NCBI RefSeq assembly: GCF_050947875.1
Contig: NW_027460393.1
Location: 1-64,000 of the forward strand
DNA: 64,000 nucleotides
Source of the DNA: Dermacentor variabilis
Taxonomy: Eukaryota; Arthropoda; Arachnida; Ixodida; Ixodidae
Direction: 5' to 3'
Of this stretch, positions 61,951 to 64,000 are shown piece by piece. How positions within the stretch are numbered: position 1 is the stretch's first letter; each line of letters opens with the position of its first letter. The notes under the pieces are model-generated. The model saw only the letters and a program-made list of their open reading frames with translations, was not told the origin of the DNA and did no database searches. The position numbers and the translations under genes are program-made.

Positions 61951-64000
61951 ATCGGCATGCTTTTCACGTCGTTTGGTAGAAATCCACACGCGCGTTCTGC
62001 CAAAAGCACCATTTGCATGCCTATCGTGTGGTTTTGCAGAAAACTGCGTCCGCGTCTACCAAAAGATGCATGCGCATGCTTAAAACGCGTTTTGGCACAA
62101 ATCCATGTGCGGGTGCTAAAAAGAGCAGCATCGGCATGCTTTTCACGTCGTTTGGTAGAAATCCACACGCGCGTTCTGCCAAAAGCACCATTTTGATGCA
62201 TATCGTGTGGTTTTGCAGAAAACTGCGTCCGCGTCTACCAAAAGATGCATGTGCATGCTAAAAACGCGTTTTGGTACAAATCCATGTGCGGGTGCTAAAA
62301 AGAGCAGCATCGGCATGCTTTTCACGTCGTTTGGTAGAAATCCACGCGCGCGTTCTGCCAAAAGCACCATTTGCATGCCTATCGTGTGGTTTTGCAGAAA
62401 ACTGCGTCCGCGTCTACCAAAAGATGCATGCGCATGCTTAAAACGCGTTTTGGCACAAATCAATGTCCGGGTGCTAAAAAGAGCAGCATCGGCATGCTTT
62501 TCACGTCGTTGGTAGAAATCCACACGCGCGTTCTGCCAAAAGCACCATTTGCATGCATATCGTGTGGTTTTGCAGAAAACTGCGTCCGCGTCTACCAAAA
62601 GATGCATGCGCATGCTTAAAACGCGCTTTGGCACAAATCCATATGCGGATGTTAAAAAGAGCAGCGTCGGCATGCTTTTCACGTCGTTTGGTAGAAATCC
62701 ACACGCGCGTTCTGCGAAAAGCACCATTTGCATGCATATCGTGTGGTTTTGCAGAAAACTGCGTCCGCGTCTACCAAAAGATGCATGCGCATGCTAAAAA
62801 CGCGTTTCGGCACAAATCCATGTGCGGGTGCTAAAAAGAGCAGCATCGGCATGCTTTTCACGTCGTTTGGTAGAAATCCACACGCGCGTTCTGCCAAAAG
62901 CACCATTTGCATGCCTATCGTGTGGTTTTGCAGAAAACTGCGTCCGCGTCTACCAAAGATGCATGCGCATGCTAAAAACGCGTTTTGGCACAAATCCATG
63001 TGCGGGTGCTAAAAAGAGCAGCATCGGCATGCTTTTCACGTCGTTTGGTAGAAATCCACACGCGCGTTCTGCCAAAAGCACCATTTGCATGCCTATCGTG
63101 TGGTTTTGCAGAAAACTGCGTCCGCGTCTACCAAAAGATGCATGCGCATGCTTAAAACGCGCTTTGGCACAAATCCATGTGCGGATGTTAAAAAGAGCAG
63201 CATCGGCATGCTTTTCACGTCGTTTGGTAGAAATCCACACGCGCGTTCTGCCAAAAGCACCATTTTGATGCATATCGTGTGGTTTTGCAGAAAACTGCGT
63301 CCGCGTCTACCAAAAGATGCATGTGCATGCTAAAAACGCGTTTTGGCAAAGATCCATGTGCGGGTGCTAAAAAGAGCAGCATCGGCATGCTTTTCACGTC
63401 GTTTGGTAGAAATCCACGCGCGCGTTCTGCCAAAAGCACCATTTGCATGCCTATCGTGTGGTTTTGCAGAAAACTGCGTCCGCGTCTACCAAAAGATGCA
63501 TGCGCATGCTTAAAACGCGCTTTGGCACAAATCCATATGCGGATGTTAAAAAGAGCAGCGTCGGCATGCTTTTCACGTCGTTTGGTAGAAATCCACGCGC
63601 GCGTTCTGCCAAAAGCACCATTTGCATGCATATCGTGTGGTTTTGCAGAAAACTGCGTCCGCGTCTACCAAAAGATGCATGCGCATGCTTAAAACGCGTT
63701 TTGGCACAAATCCATGTGCGGGTGCTAAAAAGAGCAGCATCGGCATGCTTTTCACGTCGTTTGGTAGAAATCCACACGCGCGTTCTGCGAAAAGCACCAT
63801 TTGCATGCATATCGTGTGGTTTTGCAGAAAACTGCGTCCGCGTCTACCAAAAGATGCATGCGCATGCTAAAAACGCGTTTTGGCACAAATCCATGTGCGG
63901 GTGCTAAAAAGAGCAGCATCGGCATGCTTTTCACATCGTTTGGTAGAAATCCACACGCGCGTTCTGCCAAAAGCACCATTTGCATGCTATCGTGTGGTTT
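61951..64000. repeat. Higher-order repeat family III, copy 2 (cut by window end)
   Basis: Continues the 13-mer order of copy 1 to the last base. At 63987 a one-base deletion (gcatgctatcg) precedes the final partial subunit B. Confidence 0.85.

Larger units (their letters stand above)
1..64000. repeat. Satellite DNA array, 179-bp monomer, about 357 tandem copies
   Basis: The same unit recurs every 179 bases in one orientation through the whole window. Rare marker variants are spaced at multiples of 179 once one-base indels are counted (for example 3043 = 17 x 179, 1969 = 11 x 179, 1253 = 7 x 179). Most copies differ from one another at only a few positions. No base lies outside the repeat, and the window starts at subunit C position 16 and ends inside subunit B, so the array extends beyond both edges. 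179 bp is close to a nucleosome repeat and within the usual size of centromeric satellite monomers, so a centromeric or heterochromatic role is an inference. No function can be read directly. The monomer has about 84 G+C in 179 bases. It is not protein coding: 179 is not a multiple of three, and both strands are equally open. Confidence 0.99.

Noticed and set aside
1..64000. Hundreds of open frames of 60-318 codons on both strands
   Set aside because: They repeat every 179 bp, overlap on both strands, shift frame at each monomer because 179 is not divisible by three, and their stops fall at the same monomer positions. No domain, signal peptide or recognisable protein family was seen.
1..64000. 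CRISPR array
   Set aside because: There are no unique spacers. Repeat and would-be spacer are equally conserved, and the period (179 bp, with a ~60-bp sub-period) does not fit.
1..64000. Repetitive surface-protein or other repeat-protein gene
   Set aside because: A coding tandem repeat should have a period divisible by three, tolerate mainly synonymous changes and keep one strand open. None of these holds.
1..64000. Minichromosome 177-bp repeat of African trypanosomes or the 195-bp satellite of T. cruzi
   Set aside because: The length is close to the first, but I could not recognise sequence identity with either, and I recall the 177-bp repeat as AT-rich. A database search of the 179-bp consensus would settle it.
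1..64000. Ribosomal DNA intergenic spacer repeats
   Set aside because: No rRNA gene sequence appears in 64 kb, whereas an rDNA unit would normally show one within that distance.
1..64000. Transposon or retroelement fragments inside the array
   Set aside because: Every line of the window can be placed in the 179-bp unit. The largest departures are a 5-bp insertion (18527) and a 7-bp loss (28788), too small for an element or its footprint to be argued.
1..64000. tRNA, rRNA or riboswitch-like structures
   Set aside because: The dyads do not form a cloverleaf, and no conserved tRNA boxes or rRNA motifs were recognised.

Overview
The whole 64,000-base window is one uninterrupted block of eukaryotic satellite DNA. 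A monomer of 179 bp repeats head to tail in one orientation from the first base to the last, about 357 copies. Both window ends fall inside a monomer, so the array continues on both sides. I found no gene, RNA gene, transposon, CRISPR array or unique sequence. A large homogeneous array with a roughly nucleosome-sized monomer and nested higher-order repeats (HORs) suggests centromeric or pericentromeric (or other constitutive) heterochromatin of a eukaryote assembled from long reads. The species cannot be named from the sequence. The monomer is about 47% G+C with about 13 CpG dinucleotides per copy, more than its base composition predicts. This argues mildly for a lineage or locus without strong methylation-driven CpG loss.

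The monomer has three diverged subunits of 60, 59 and 60 bp (A, B, C; 46-105, 106-164 and 165-224 in the reference copy). Hand alignment gives 37/60 identities A-C, 39/59 A-B and 33/59 B-C, and each subunit ends in GCATGC. The 179-bp unit therefore looks like a fossil trimer of a ~60-bp ancestor. Copies differ mainly at a few recurrent sites (reference positions 73, 106, 158, 166, 175, 198 and 201), and these define monomer types.

Layout by monomer order. 1-4460: mixed order; 2066-4460 recurs at about 18.5-20.7 kb. 4461-15847: four HOR copies of 17, 15, 15 and about 17 monomers. 15848-18527: includes a 5-monomer tandem duplication. 18528-22720: same monomer families but rich in small indels. 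22721-28788: an 11-monomer HOR, three full copies plus a truncated fourth. At 28788/28789 a 7-bp loss joins it to a second sub-array. 28789-64000: new marker monomers, marker spacing often 7 monomers or a multiple, a segment of ~5.5 kb duplicated about 10.0-10.6 kb away, another related at 73 monomers, nested 14-mer and 7-mer repeats, and a 13-monomer HOR from about 59.7 kb to the end.

Nothing here works as an operon or gene set. The open frames on both strands (usually 77-154 codons, up to 318) come from a repeat with few stop codons. The points of interest are the four-level repeat hierarchy, a base-precise junction between two sub-arrays, signs of unequal exchange and gene conversion, and sequence features repeated hundreds of times (dyad, alternating purine-pyrimidine runs, an octamer-like motif).
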